Shown here piece after piece: positions 1 through 7,539 of a stretch of 64,000 bases of DNA. Numbering within the stretch: position 1 is the first letter of the stretch; every line of letters starts with the position of its first letter. The translations under genes and the position numbers were made by a program. The notes under the pieces are model-generated. The model made no database searches. It was not told the DNA's origin and was given only the letters and a program-made list of their open reading frames with translations. This stretch comes from Herminiimonas contaminans (GTDB lineage: Bacteria; Pseudomonadota; Gammaproteobacteria; Burkholderiales; Burkholderiaceae_D): assembly GCF_015645465.1 (NCBI RefSeq), contig NZ_JADOEL010000001.1, positions 310,001 to 374,000 of the forward strand. Direction: 5' to 3'.

Positions 1-1337
1 ACGATCTGCTCGACTGGCCGGATTGCGCCCAGTACAGGAACCTCGCCGTTAAACAGTGATGCAGCCGGTTTAACAGTCGGATTCATGGAGCCGAGTTTTG
101 TGATTAACTTATCCAAGTCTTCCTGATTCACTTTTTCTTTGCTGAATGCCGCCAGCAATGCAAGGAAATCCACCGAAGATTTCTTGTCATCGGAAACCAC
201 GGTGATCGTTTGCTTGCCGAGGCCCTCTATCGTGCCGATAGTCTGCGCTCCAGTCAGCTCACCCCAGGGCGAGCTCGGCATGTCAGAAAAGGTACCACCC
301 GAGTTGGCCGCCAGATCCTTCAGCTTGTTCGCAATCATCGCGAATTGCGTGCGCGTCATTGTTGCATCCGGAACCAGTGTCCCGTCGCTGCCGGCAGAGA
401 AGACACCTGCTTCCAGCAGCTTTTGATACTTCTCCTGCACGGTGCTTGCGGGAGATACCGGCGTCGCAGCTGGCAAGCTGGTTTGCTTGATCGGTAAAAT
501 TTGTTTGGGCTGTTCCAGCACCGGCTTTTCGACTTGTTTGATTTCTTCTTTTAATTGCTGCTGTTGTGTTTTTTCCAGCAGTTTTTGTTGCTCCAGTTGC
601 TGTGTCAACAGTAATTGTTTTTGTTGCTCAAGCGTCGGCCTCTCCACTTGCTTGATTTGTTCTTTGGTCTGCTCAGCTTGAACTTGCTCGAGCTGCTTTT
701 TTTGCTCCAACTGCTGCGTCAATAAGAATTGCTTCTGCTGTTCAGGCGTCAGCGTCTCAGTCTTCCTGATTTCTTCCTTAAGCTGCTCTTGCTGCTGCAA
801 AGTCTTGGACGGCAACTTTTGCTGCTCCATTGTCAGCTGTTCAGTTTTCTTCACTTCTTCCGGCACAGTCTGTTGCTGCGTCATTTCAGCCTGCGGCGCC
901 GACATCAATTGCCTGCGCTGCTCCAGTGTTAACTCCTGCGGCTGAGGTTGCAGTGTGACTTCCTGCTGCTTGGTCTGGGACTGCATGTAGCCCAGGATCT
1001 GCTGTCTTTCCTCCGGCGTATACGTCTTGCTCAACAAGATGTCCCGCCCTGCAGGCGTAAGATTCTTCAGCATATTCGTGATACGCAACAATGTGCTGTC
1101 GGATAAAGGTATCGGCGTCTGCTGAGCACCCGACTGCTGTCCTCCTTGTTGTCCAGGAGGCTGCTTCTGCATGGCACGCCCCAGATCGACATCGATACCT
1201 TGCACATCTTGCGCTTGGACCGGCTCGACATGCGTGGCTACGAGTGTCAACAAGACAGAAGCAGCACAACACAGCCCCCATGTCTGCCGTAGCGGCATAA
1301 GCGGGTGGTACTTATATATAGAGGTAAATGAGTGCAT
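1..1337 (-). CDS. Exported Gln/Glu-rich protein with SLH-like segment (partial, C-terminus off the left edge)
   Basis: The reading frame is open from an ATG at 1337 to base 1, so at least 445 residues are encoded and the end is missing. The start is preceded by GGGAGAA; a second in-frame ATG lies at 1298. Residues 1-42 look like a Sec signal peptide with a long n-region, a hydrophobic core (AASVLLTLVA) and a VQA-QD cleavage site. Residues about 130-285 are extremely rich in Gln, Glu, Lys and Leu and contain imperfect repeats of the type LEQQKQLLLTQQLEQ followed by KEEIKQVE, probably alpha-helical or coiled coil. Residues about 302-366 (KYQKLLEAGVF...DGTLVPDATMTRTQFA...FSDMPSSPWGEL) resemble an S-layer homology domain. 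The function is unknown; a cell-envelope or surface role is inferred. Everything beyond base 1 is unseen. Confidence 0.8.
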   Translation of the reverse strand, partial: MHSFTSIYKYHPLMPLRQTWGLCCAASVLLTLVATHVEPVQAQDVQGIDVDLGRAMQKQPPGQQGGQQSGAQQTPIPLSDSTLLRITNMLKNLTPAGRDILLSKTYTPEERQQILGYMQSQTKQQEVTLQPQPQELTLEQRRQLMSAPQAEMTQQQTVPEEVKKTEQLTMEQQKLPSKTLQQQEQLKEEIRKTETLTPEQQKQFLLTQQLEQKKQLEQVQAEQTKEQIKQVERPTLEQQKQLLLTQQLEQQKLLEKTQQQQLKEEIKQVEKPVLEQPKQILPIKQTSLPAATPVSPASTVQEKYQKLLEAGVFSAGSDGTLVPDATMTRTQFAMIANKLKDLAANSGGTFSDMPSSPWGELTGAQTIGTIEGLGKQTITVVSDDKKSSVDFLALLAAFSKEKVNQEDLDKLITKLGSMNPTVKPAASLFNGEVPVLGAIRPVEQI

Positions 1338-1639
1338 GTGCTTCTCCCGTGGCAGGCCGTATATAGAAACGGCTAATGGCGGCGAGAATAGCAATCGACT
1401 TGCCGGGAGTAAATACTGCAAATGCAGTAGTCGGACGCGACCAGAGGTGACGGCAAGGGATCAAAATTCGTCACGAATTCTTAACGATATCGTCACGCAA
1501 ATCACATGATTTTCACTCTGAAAATGATTTCAAAATATTTGTGTAATCGCGTCAACCGCATTAATTGGCTGGCGTTATATACGTACGAACTGACTAAGCA
1601 GTTCGCAAAATTTCCTAATACTTTAGAGAGAGCACTCAA
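1338..1639. promoter_or_regulatory. Divergent intergenic region
   Basis: This 302-bp stretch separates the divergent SLH-like gene and the small Ala/Lys-rich gene and must hold both promoters. I see no convincing gene in it. Two perfect short dyads stand out: TACTGC-aaat-GCAGTA at 1414-1429, and CGAACTG-actaag-CAGTTCG at 1586-1605. The second lies about 35 bases upstream of the start at 1640, so it is likely inside the leader or overlapping the promoter. No unambiguous -35/-10 pair could be assigned by eye. Confidence 0.4.
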
Positions 1640-1873
1640 ATGAATAAATTAATCGCTGCCCTGGTTGCCGGTCTGTTTGCCTCCACCGTTTTCGCACAAG
1701 CTGCTGCTCCAGCACCTGCTGCTGCCCCAGCTCCAGTAGCTGCAAAAACAGAAGCTGCAGCCCCAGCTAAAGCAACCAAAACACACGCTAAAAAACACAA
1801 AAAAGCTAAGAAAGCAAAAGCAGCGACTCCTGCAGCAGCACCTGCAGCAGCAGCGCCTGCAGCAGCTAAGTAA
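1640..1873 (+). CDS. Small exported Ala/Pro/Lys-rich protein, acid-shock (Asr)-like
   Basis: A 77-residue protein with a clear signal peptide (MNKLIAALVAGLFASTVFA, cleavage before Q20 or nearby). The mature part is almost only Ala, Pro, Lys, Thr and His, with a basic centre THAKKHKKAKKAK flanked by Ala/Pro stretches. This composition and layout recall the periplasmic acid-shock protein Asr of enterobacteria, a basic intrinsically disordered protein; homology is not proven because low-complexity sequences converge. A purine-rich AGAGAGAG lies just upstream of the ATG. Two hairpin terminators follow immediately, so it is monocistronic. It stands alone, divergent from the SLH-like gene and convergent with a gamma-glutamyltransferase gene. 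Confidence 0.75.
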   Translation: MNKLIAALVAGLFASTVFAQAAAPAPAAAPAPVAAKTEAAAPAKATKTHAKKHKKAKKAKAATPAAAPAAAAPAAAK

Positions 1874-1885
1874 TTCGCAGTAATT

Positions 1886-1914
1886 AAAAAAGACAGGTCT
1901 TGCCTGTCTTTTTT
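1886..1914. terminator. Bidirectional Rho-independent terminator
   Basis: Stem GACAGG/CCTGTC extended by an A-run on the left and a T-run on the right (AAAAAGACAGG-tctt-GCCTGTCTTTTTT). It follows the small Ala/Lys-rich gene by 13 bases. Because both an A-tract and a T-tract flank the stem, it should also work on the minus strand for the gamma-glutamyltransferase gene ending at 2014. Confidence 0.85.
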
Positions 1915-1917
1915 ATT

Positions 1918-1952
1918 GCCCGATCAGACCGGATACTGATCGGGCATTTTTA
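1918..1952. terminator. Second tandem terminator hairpin
   Basis: A perfect 10-bp stem GCCCGATCAG / CTGATCGGGC with an 8-base loop, followed by ATTTTTAT. It lies four bases beyond the previous terminator and doubles the barrier between the two convergent transcription units. Confidence 0.75.
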
Positions 1953-2013
1953 TGCGCGCTTGCTTTATGTATTGCTCAACGCGCACCAGACGCATCAAGC
2001 AACACATTGCACA

Positions 2014-3708
2014 TTAAACGCCTAAAGCCCTGCCGTCACTGCGTGGATCATGTGCACCCGTGAACGTCCCTGTTTTCTGGTTGATCATGATTGCGCCCGG
2101 ATGTCCTGCCAACGGACTTTGCGCCGGAATCACACTCATCTCATGACCACGTCGTGCCAACTCCTGGAACACCTGTTCGCCCGCATCTTTTTCCAGCTTC
2201 AAGGTATCCCGCGTATCCGAGAAGGTTTTGCCCAACAGGAAGCGCGGTCTGGACAGAGCCGTGGCCGGATCCATGCCATAGTCGATCATGCGCGTCAGGA
2301 TCGCCGCCAGTGTTTGCGGTTGCCCGTCCGCACCTTGCGTACCGTACAGGATCTGCGGCTTGTCATTTTTCATGTACATGCCCGGATTCAGGGTATGGAA
2401 CGGACGCTTGCCTGGTTGCAGTACGTTCTGATGGCCTGGCTTCAGGCTGAAAGAAGCACCACGGTTGTGCCACAAAATGCCGGTATCACCCGCCATCACG
2501 CCACTACCCCAGTCGAAGTACACGGTCTGCAACATCGACACCGAATTACCCTGATTGTCGGTTGCGCCGATGTAGACCGTATCGCCATTTTTAAAGACGT
2601 GCGGCCAGGCCAGCGCCTGATCCATCTTGATACGGCCTGCCCATTTATCGAGGTTGTACTTGGACAGCATGGTAGTTGACGGCACGTGTACAAATTCCGG
2701 ATCGGCCACGTATTGGTTGCGGTCGATGAAAGCGCGTTTCACTGCTTCCACCACAACGTGGTAGTAGTCGGCACTGCCTTCCGGGATTTTTTTCAGATCG
2801 AAGCGATCCAGTATGCCCATGATTTCCAGCGTAGTGATGCCTTGTGTCGGCGGCTGGTTGGCCAGCAATTCGCCGCCACGATAAGCAACGCGCAAAGGCG
2901 GTTCGATACGCGCCTGCGTCTTTGCCAGATCCGAAGCAGTCAGCGGCGAACCTGCATCCTTCAGGCCTTTCGCAATACGTTCTGCCAGCTTGCCGTCATA
3001 GAAGTCACGGTAACCACGCACAGCCAGCATTTCCAGCGTGTCAGCCAGTTGCGGCTGCTTGTACAACTCACCTACTTCCGGCACTTTGCCATTCACCATG
3101 AAGTGATTGGCAATCGCTGGCATGTCCGCCAATTCCTTCAGGCGGAAATCCATCCAGAAGCGCTCTGATGGTGAAACCGGGAAACCGTTACGTGCATAGC
3201 CTATCGCCGGCTTCAGCAATTCAGCCCAACTTTTGCGACCTGCCAGTTCCTTGTTGCTGATATCGAAGGCCTTGCCCAGGGTATCAACGTTAGCAGCTGT
3301 CGTCAGCATGGAACCAGGGCCACGTACCGGGATGGAACCACTGTATTGAGGGAGTATTTGCGGAGCCTGACCGATGCCAGACAGGGTCCTGACTTTGCCG
3401 TTGCGATCACTGATGATCATGAAGGCGTCACCGCCAAATCCGGAGAAATGGGGATAGGTAACGTTCAGGCAACTGGCGATGGCGATCGCTGCTTCGATCG
3501 CATTACCACCTGATTTCAACACGTCCAGACCGGCCTTGGTAGCCAGTTCGTGCGGGCTGGTGACCATGCCTTTGGTCGAGGTTGCCAATATATTCTTGGG
3601 CTTGGCATCTTGTGCCAGCGACAGTGGTGCCAGCGAACCCAGTGCCATTGCACCGGAAGCGGATAAAAAGTCTCGTCTCGTCATATCCTGAAACATCTTG
3701 TTCTTCAT
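2014..3708 (-). CDS. Gamma-glutamyltransferase, Tat-exported (GGT-1)
   Basis: A 564-residue member of the Ntn-hydrolase gamma-glutamyltranspeptidase family, which cleaves gamma-glutamyl bonds and self-processes at a Thr. The chosen start (MKNKMF) has GGAGAAGAC directly upstream; a longer frame to 3753 lacks a ribosome-binding site. Residues 1-32 form a twin-arginine signal, TRRDFLSASG at about 10-19 and cleavage near SLA-QD, so the enzyme should act in the periplasm. The processing nucleophile is Thr377 in GDTVYIGATDNQGN, with the downstream SML.T and GSGV..GD features of the small subunit. The usual TTH is TVY here, so the substrate may not be glutathione. It is separated from the gene cluster upstream by a terminator and 192 bp, so it probably has its own promoter. 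Confidence 0.88.
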   Translation of the reverse strand: MKNKMFQDMTRRDFLSASGAMALGSLAPLSLAQDAKPKNILATSTKGMVTSPHELATKAGLDVLKSGGNAIEAAIAIASCLNVTYPHFSGFGGDAFMIISDRNGKVRTLSGIGQAPQILPQYSGSIPVRGPGSMLTTAANVDTLGKAFDISNKELAGRKSWAELLKPAIGYARNGFPVSPSERFWMDFRLKELADMPAIANHFMVNGKVPEVGELYKQPQLADTLEMLAVRGYRDFYDGKLAERIAKGLKDAGSPLTASDLAKTQARIEPPLRVAYRGGELLANQPPTQGITTLEIMGILDRFDLKKIPEGSADYYHVVVEAVKRAFIDRNQYVADPEFVHVPSTTMLSKYNLDKWAGRIKMDQALAWPHVFKNGDTVYIGATDNQGNSVSMLQTVYFDWGSGVMAGDTGILWHNRGASFSLKPGHQNVLQPGKRPFHTLNPGMYMKNDKPQILYGTQGADGQPQTLAAILTRMIDYGMDPATALSRPRFLLGKTFSDTRDTLKLEKDAGEQVFQELARRGHEMSVIPAQSPLAGHPGAIMINQKTGTFTGAHDPRSDGRALGV

Positions 3709-3851
3709 GTCTTCTCCATTTTTTAATTGGGACAAGACACGCACCAACAACAAATTCCACAGCGATTGATGCGAGCTTGCCTATCTTTTTAGGTAATGCA
3801 TGCAACGGTACGGCAAGCTAAATAATAGCAGCGCCTATATCGCATATGGTC

Positions 3852-3887
3852 GAAAAAAAAGCCGCCCCATCTATCAGAGAGGGCGGC
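3852..3887 (-). terminator. Rho-independent terminator of the GGT-2/amidohydrolase/DUF1097 operon
   Basis: On the minus strand, GCCGCCC and GGGCGGC form a 7-bp G+C stem followed by a run of eight T. It lies 13 bases downstream of the stop codon of the membrane-protein gene (3901). This closes the upstream operon and separates GGT-1 transcriptionally. Confidence 0.85.
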
Positions 3888-3900
3888 GATATTTTTACAC

Positions 3901-4452
3901 TTATACTTTTTGCTCTACTTGCTGATTTTGCTTTGCCTGCGGGAAAGTATTTTCCAACGGTACATGGCGATGCGAGAAGTTAGCTGTGATCCATGCATAG
4001 ATAGGACCCAGTGCATTCATCACGATCACGACGCCCAGTGCCGACAACGGATCTTTGGGGGTAGGACCGAAACCGCCGAACATGGTCGCGAAGAACGAAG
4101 CGAAACCGAAGAACATACCTGGCACAAAGCTCAGGCCTGGTACGCGTGCCATCATGATCATCGCTGTATTGAGGATAAACAGGATAATCATTTCTGCGAT
4201 CATCAGGTTGGTGCCGGAGAAGTTTTTCGATGCGATACCGAAACCGGTGACGACCAGAAAGCCGGTAAAGGAACCGAAGGCCAGCGTAGGCCAGATACGT
4301 TTCATATTAGCTGCGGTTGGACCACCCATCGCAAAGGTACCTGCCCAGCTGACGAAGATCGCCCAGACTGGCAAATGCCACGGCAACTGGACCATAAGGA
4401 CGGTGGTAACTGCGAGTAGTGATGCAACAACGGCGTGTGGTGGCTTTTTCAT
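3901..4452 (-). CDS. DUF1097-like inner-membrane protein
   Basis: 183 residues, nearly all in hydrophobic segments: about 8-25, 30-48, 55-75, 85-105, 110-130 and 138-158, suggesting five or six membrane helices. Pattern and size resemble the DUF1097 family (E. coli YcdZ type), whose function is unknown. The start is placed at MKKPPH because AGGAGACAGAA precedes it. It lies 44 bp after the amidohydrolase gene and ends just before a strong terminator, so it is the last gene of that operon. The context suggests it could move the substrate or product of the cluster's hydrolases across the membrane, but that is inference. The family name rests on recognition by eye. Confidence 0.75.
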   Translation of the reverse strand: MKKPPHAVVASLLAVTTVLMVQLPWHLPVWAIFVSWAGTFAMGGPTAANMKRIWPTLAFGSFTGFLVVTGFGIASKNFSGTNLMIAEMIILFILNTAMIMMARVPGLSFVPGMFFGFASFFATMFGGFGPTPKDPLSALGVVIVMNALGPIYAWITANFSHRHVPLENTFPQAKQNQQVEQKV

Positions 4453-4496
4453 TTCTGTCTCCTGATTTATCAAATGATGTGATTCTTTTGTAGTTC

Positions 4497-5813
4497 TTAT
4501 TTGGCAGTAGCCGGTTCGCAGACGTGGCCTTTAGCGCCATGGTCTTTTGCACCGCAACAGCCGTGACGGTGGATTTCCGCTTTGTGCTGGGTAACGACGG
4601 TGATCTTGCCGCGTTTGATTACCCATGAACGAGCCGGAATATCCAGCAAGGCATCCGCGACCTGGTAGGTGTCGAGGATGACCAGGTCAGCCTGTTTGCC
4701 GACAGCGACACCGTAGTTACCGCCGATGCCGATGGAACGTGCAGCATTGGTGGTGCCCATTTCGAGGATCGCGGCCTGGTGTGCAGGTGTACCGAAGGAC
4801 ACTGCATGCGCCAGCATATTGCCGATGACCAGCATGTCGGCTTTACCGAAAGGCGTGAACGCATTGCGGATATTGTTCGACGAGTAAGCAACGTTGACAC
4901 CTGCTTCATGCAGCGAACGTACTGGTGTCAAACCGCGACGACGGTTCTTGGTATCGTTGCGGCCACCGAGGTAGAGATCGGTTGCTGGCAGGGTCACGAT
5001 GCTGATGTCAGCCTTGCGCAGCAATTCAATGATCGGTTTCAGTTCGTCCGGATCGAGCGAACCAAGGCTGGTGACGTGACCCATCGAGACGCGTCCCTGA
5101 TAACCGGTATCTATGGTTTTTTGTGCGACATAAGCAGTGGCTGCAAAACGCTGATCGCTGGCATCGTCGGAGAAGTCCGCGTGCAGGTCGATAGGTGCAT
5201 CATGCTTGATCGCCATGTCGAACACGATGTCGATATGACGCTTGGTGTCTTCCCAGGTCAGTTCGTTGTATGGGCAGCCACCAACCACGTCCGCACCCAG
5301 CTTCATGGATTTCTCCATCAAGTCAGTCGTGCCTGGCGATTTGATGATGCCTTCCTGTGGGAACGCAACGATCTGGATATCCATCAGGTCTTTGTATTCG
5401 TCGCGCAGCTCGACCAGTGTTTCCACACCGATCAGCCCCTGGATCAAATCAACGTCCGGGTGAGCGCGCAATGCGACGGTACCGTTTTTGACGGCCATAT
5501 CGAGCACCTGGCGGGAACGATCCAGCACGTCCTTGCGTTCCTGTTTGCTTTTCAGGATACCGGTCACGCGGATCGCTTCTTCCAGCGTACCCAGGACCGG
5601 CGGCAAGCGGCGGTGCAGGAATGCTTTTTCCAAATGCATGTGTGGCTCAACCATGCCTGGAATAACGGCACGGCCTTCTGCGTCGATTGCTTCTTTTGCC
5701 GAGGCATCGAGGCCTTCTTCTATGGCAGCAATCTTTCCATCCTTGATACCAATGTCCATCAGTGGTTTGTCATCCCACACGCGTACATTGTGTATTAACA
5801 AGTCCATCTCCAT
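4497..5813 (-). CDS. Amidohydrolase, cytosine-deaminase (CodA/AtzC) type, with Cys/His-rich tail
   Basis: 438 residues of the amidohydrolase superfamily, metal-dependent hydrolases that deaminate or cleave cyclic amides. Seen: PGMVEPHMHLEKAF with metal ligands His58 and His60; DLHADFSDD near residue 219; SMGHVTSLGS near 245; and SSNNIRNAFTPFG near 309, the order of the cytosine deaminase group. The start MEMDLLIH is preceded by GAGGAGAAGG; the longer frame to 5837 begins without one. The protein has no signal peptide, so it is cytoplasmic. Unusually, the last about 24 residues are HRHGCCGAKDHGAKGHVC..., a Cys/His cluster that does not belong to the fold and looks like a metal-binding tail. 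It sits 24 bp after GGT-2 in one operon. Substrate unknown; cytosine itself is not implied. Confidence 0.82.
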   Translation of the reverse strand: MEMDLLIHNVRVWDDKPLMDIGIKDGKIAAIEEGLDASAKEAIDAEGRAVIPGMVEPHMHLEKAFLHRRLPPVLGTLEEAIRVTGILKSKQERKDVLDRSRQVLDMAVKNGTVALRAHPDVDLIQGLIGVETLVELRDEYKDLMDIQIVAFPQEGIIKSPGTTDLMEKSMKLGADVVGGCPYNELTWEDTKRHIDIVFDMAIKHDAPIDLHADFSDDASDQRFAATAYVAQKTIDTGYQGRVSMGHVTSLGSLDPDELKPIIELLRKADISIVTLPATDLYLGGRNDTKNRRRGLTPVRSLHEAGVNVAYSSNNIRNAFTPFGKADMLVIGNMLAHAVSFGTPAHQAAILEMGTTNAARSIGIGGNYGVAVGKQADLVILDTYQVADALLDIPARSWVIKRGKITVVTQHKAEIHRHGCCGAKDHGAKGHVCEPATAK

Positions 5814-5837
5814 AACCTTCTCCTCTGGATGAAACAA

Positions 5838-7433
5838 CTAAAAACCTAAAGCAATTCCCTCGCCTCGCGGATCTGCACCGCCTTCAAAGAACGGCGACCA
5901 CGGACCCGGCAAACGGATCGCTTGCGCCGTACCCATACGTGGGAATGGCCACTGTGCCGGTTCCACTGGATGACCTTGTTCACGCAATGCGTCAAAGGTT
6001 GCCTCCGGTGCTGCGGACTCCAGCAATAATTTGTTCGATGTATCGCCCCATGAGCGACCGTACAGCACGCGTGGCGCATCGATGGCTTCCTGCACGTTCA
6101 GACCGAAGTCGACCACGCGGGTTGCAACTGATGTTTGCGTCTGTGGCTGCACTTCGCCACCCTGGGTGCCGTACACCATGTAAGGCTTGCCGTCCTTGAA
6201 CAACATGCCCGACATCAGCGTCGATGCACTTTGTTTGCCTGGTTTGAGGACGTTCGGATGATCTGGTTGCAGCGAGAAGAACGCGCCACGGTTTTGCATC
6301 AACACGCCCGAACCTGGGTCAGTGACGCAGGAGCCGAAGTCGAAGTACAGGCTTTGCACCAGGCCAACCGCATTACCGTATTTGTCGGCGATGCTGATGA
6401 AGGTGGTGTCGCTGCCGCCCGGACGGTTTTCATGCGTACGTTTGGTATCTGCCAGCCACTCTGCGCGCTCGGCGTTAGCCAGTTCCGGATCGAGCAGTTT
6501 CTCGATAGGGATATCGGAGAACTCAGGATCGGTCAGGTACTTATCGCGCTTGTTGAAGGCCCATTTAATGGCCTGGATCATGGCGTTGTAGTACTCAGGC
6601 GAGTTCGAGTCCAGTCCTGACAGGTCGATACCGTTCAGGAAATTCAGGATCATCAACCCAGCGATACCTTGCGACGGTGGCGGTACCTGGAACGCCTGGA
6701 AGCCGCGATAGTTGGTCGAGATCGGTTTGACCCACTTCGCGTGATAGTTCTGGAAGTCTTCAACCGTCAACAAACCGCCCTGGCTCTTCAGGTAAGACAC
6801 GATCGATTGTGCGGTTTCTTCGTAGAAGTAACGCGGACCGTGTTGCGCGATGTTTTCCAGGGTCTTGGCCAATGCCGGTTGCTGCAGGCGTTCGCCAGGT
6901 TGGTAGGCGTTGCCGTTTTTCAGGAAGATGCCAGCCGAGCCAGGATCTTTGCGGAAGTCTTCGGTGTCATCGCTGATCCAGCGGCTGATATCCTGCGTGA
7001 CCGCCACGCCTTCGCTCGCATAGCGAATCGCCGGTGCCAGCAGGCGGCTCAGTGGCATGGTGCCGAAACGTTCGTGCGCCAGCGCCCAGCTATCGATCGC
7101 GCCAGGTACGGTGATCGCGGATTGCGGACCACGATTCGGGATCGCGTCCATACCGCGGTAGGTGTCCAGTGTGATGTCTTTACCGCAGGTGCCGCTGCCG
7201 TTCAGCGCGGACAGGGTGTTGGATTTGGCGTCGTGTATCATCCAGAATGCATCGCCGCCTATGCCTATCATGTGCGGCAAGACCACGCTCATGGTCGCGG
7301 CCGCGCAGATTGCTGCGTCTACTGCCGTACCGCCTTCCTTCAACACATCCAGTGCTGCGCCGGTCGCCAGATAGTGGGCGGTAGCGACCATGCCATGTTC
7401 GGCATAACTGACTGGGCGGGTGGTTCTCATCAT
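5838..7433 (-). CDS. Gamma-glutamyltransferase-like Ntn-hydrolase, cytoplasmic (GGT-2)
   Basis: 531 residues of the same family as the exported enzyme at 2014-3708, but without any signal sequence (MMRTTRPVSYAEHG), so it should act in the cytoplasm. The predicted autoprocessing Thr is Thr343 in SDTTFISIADKYGN, and the small-subunit sequence continues with GLVQSLYFDFGS and GSGV..QNRG. Two ATGs are adjacent (7433 and 7430) behind TTGGAGAA; the second has the better spacing. It is the first structural gene after a two-component system and lies 24 bp before the amidohydrolase, with which it is surely co-transcribed. It could hydrolyse a gamma-glutamylated intermediate or act as an acylase like related cephalosporin acylases; the substrate cannot be told from sequence. 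Confidence 0.86.
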   Translation of the reverse strand: MMRTTRPVSYAEHGMVATAHYLATGAALDVLKEGGTAVDAAICAAATMSVVLPHMIGIGGDAFWMIHDAKSNTLSALNGSGTCGKDITLDTYRGMDAIPNRGPQSAITVPGAIDSWALAHERFGTMPLSRLLAPAIRYASEGVAVTQDISRWISDDTEDFRKDPGSAGIFLKNGNAYQPGERLQQPALAKTLENIAQHGPRYFYEETAQSIVSYLKSQGGLLTVEDFQNYHAKWVKPISTNYRGFQAFQVPPPSQGIAGLMILNFLNGIDLSGLDSNSPEYYNAMIQAIKWAFNKRDKYLTDPEFSDIPIEKLLDPELANAERAEWLADTKRTHENRPGGSDTTFISIADKYGNAVGLVQSLYFDFGSCVTDPGSGVLMQNRGAFFSLQPDHPNVLKPGKQSASTLMSGMLFKDGKPYMVYGTQGGEVQPQTQTSVATRVVDFGLNVQEAIDAPRVLYGRSWGDTSNKLLLESAAPEATFDALREQGHPVEPAQWPFPRMGTAQAIRLPGPWSPFFEGGADPRGEGIALGF

Positions 7434-7488
7434 TTCTCCAAGAATCGGGTTCATGGAAGATGAGCATAAAGATCAATGACTCAGGTGG

Positions 7489-7508
7489 GAATCAGGATTA
7501 CCTGATTC
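7489..7508. promoter_or_regulatory. Perfect dyad upstream of GGT-2, candidate operator
   Basis: GAATCAGG-atta-CCTGATTC, 8-bp perfect arms, in the 106-bp gap between the response-regulator gene and GGT-2, 56 bases upstream of the GGT-2 start. It has no T-tract, so it is not a terminator. A binding site for the adjacent NarL/FixJ-type regulator is the simplest reading. Confidence 0.45.
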
Positions 7509-7510
7509 GA

Positions 7511-7530
7511 ATCTAGGGATTTTCCTAGAT
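7511..7530. promoter_or_regulatory. Second perfect dyad upstream of GGT-2, candidate operator
   Basis: ATCTAGG-gatttt-CCTAGAT, 7-bp perfect arms, two bases from the previous dyad and nine bases beyond the response-regulator stop codon. Two adjacent dyads of about 20 bp fit binding by dimers of a LuxR-type response regulator. The sequence differs from the neighbouring dyad, so the two sites may bind different proteins. Confidence 0.45.
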
Positions 7531-7539
7531 GCTCACGAT

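Noticed and set aside
886-1281. 131-codon open frame starting at 1281 on the minus strand
   Set aside because: It is out of frame with the signal peptide and the long Q/E-rich frame that starts at 1337 and continues to the window edge.
3781-3794. CCTA-tctttt-TAGG dyad upstream of GGT-1, considered as the same operator as at 7511-7530
   Set aside because: The arms are in the opposite order (CCTA...TAGG against TAGG...CCTA) and only four bases long, so a shared site is not supported.
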